A stretch of 5,466 bases of DNA, from the NCBI GenBank assembly GCA_937872005.1, contig CALMPQ010000246.1:1-5466 (forward strand), written 5' to 3'. This stretch comes from an uncultured Propioniciclava sp. (GTDB lineage Bacteria > Actinomycetota > Actinomycetes > Propionibacteriales > Propionibacteriaceae). Below are positions 5,456 through 5,466 of the stretch, piece after piece (within the stretch, counting starts at the first letter, position 1; the number at the start of each line of letters is the position of its first letter). Made by a program: the position numbers and the translations under genes. The notes under the pieces are model-generated. The model did no database searches and was not told the origin of the DNA. It saw nothing but the letters and a program-made list of their open reading frames with translations.

Positions 5456-5466
5456 CCCATTACTTC
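5452..5466 (+). CDS. Start of a third operon gene, possibly RsmC-like rRNA methyltransferase (only 5 codons visible)
   Basis: ATG at 5452 overlaps the truA stop as ATGA and has GAGAGG 5 bases upstream, so a gene start here is well supported. Only Met-Thr-His-Tyr-Phe is visible. An N-terminal HYF is typical of class I SAM-dependent methyltransferases related to RsmC/RlmG (16S or 23S rRNA guanine-N2 methylation), which would fit the RNA-modification neighbours. Five residues cannot establish this, so the product is a guess from context and the initial motif. Confidence 0.45.

Overview
The window is GC-rich bacterial DNA with strong G/C bias at third codon positions, frequent GTG starts and probable leaderless genes. 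Together with an EF-G2-type elongation-factor paralogue, this points to an actinobacterium (Actinomycetota). A Propionibacteriales-like host is possible but is only an impression. The region looks chromosomal and densely coding. I see no insertion sequence, CRISPR array, tRNA or rRNA gene, phage gene or plasmid gene, and no gap longer than 300 bases without a gene.

Layout. Positions 1-1994 (+) hold the 3' part of an EF-G-like GTPase (EF-G2/FusA2 type), cut at the left edge so that its P-loop is outside the window. It converges on a minus-strand group of three small membrane proteins, read in the order YccF-domain protein (3790 to 3380), MarC-family protein (3346 to 2735) and GtrA-family protein (2657 to 2130). 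The convergent junction holds a large nested inverted repeat (2014-2091) that reads as a bidirectional terminator. Divergent from the YccF gene, a plus-strand RNA-modification operon begins: trmB (tRNA m7G46 methyltransferase, 3849-4631), truA (tRNA pseudouridine synthase A, 4628-5455) and the first five codons of a third gene (5452 to the edge). These three genes overlap by 4 bases each (GTGA, then ATGA), so they are very probably co-transcribed and translationally coupled.

How the genes fit together. trmB and truA both modify tRNA (m7G in the variable loop, pseudouridine in the anticodon arm). The next gene starts with residues resembling the N-terminus of RsmC-like rRNA methyltransferases, which would extend the RNA-modification theme. 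The membrane-protein trio shares no obvious pathway and is more likely a set of neighbours than a functional operon, because two of the three have their own promoter-like element.

The most interesting points are regulatory and not a new system. Three genes (gtrA-like, marC-like, trmB) show the same architecture of a TANNNT -10 element, exactly 7 bases, then GTG, which fits leaderless transcription. The convergent terminator is built from two nested palindromes that can fold as one 28-bp hairpin or as two back-to-back short terminators. I found no convincing undescribed multi-gene system here.
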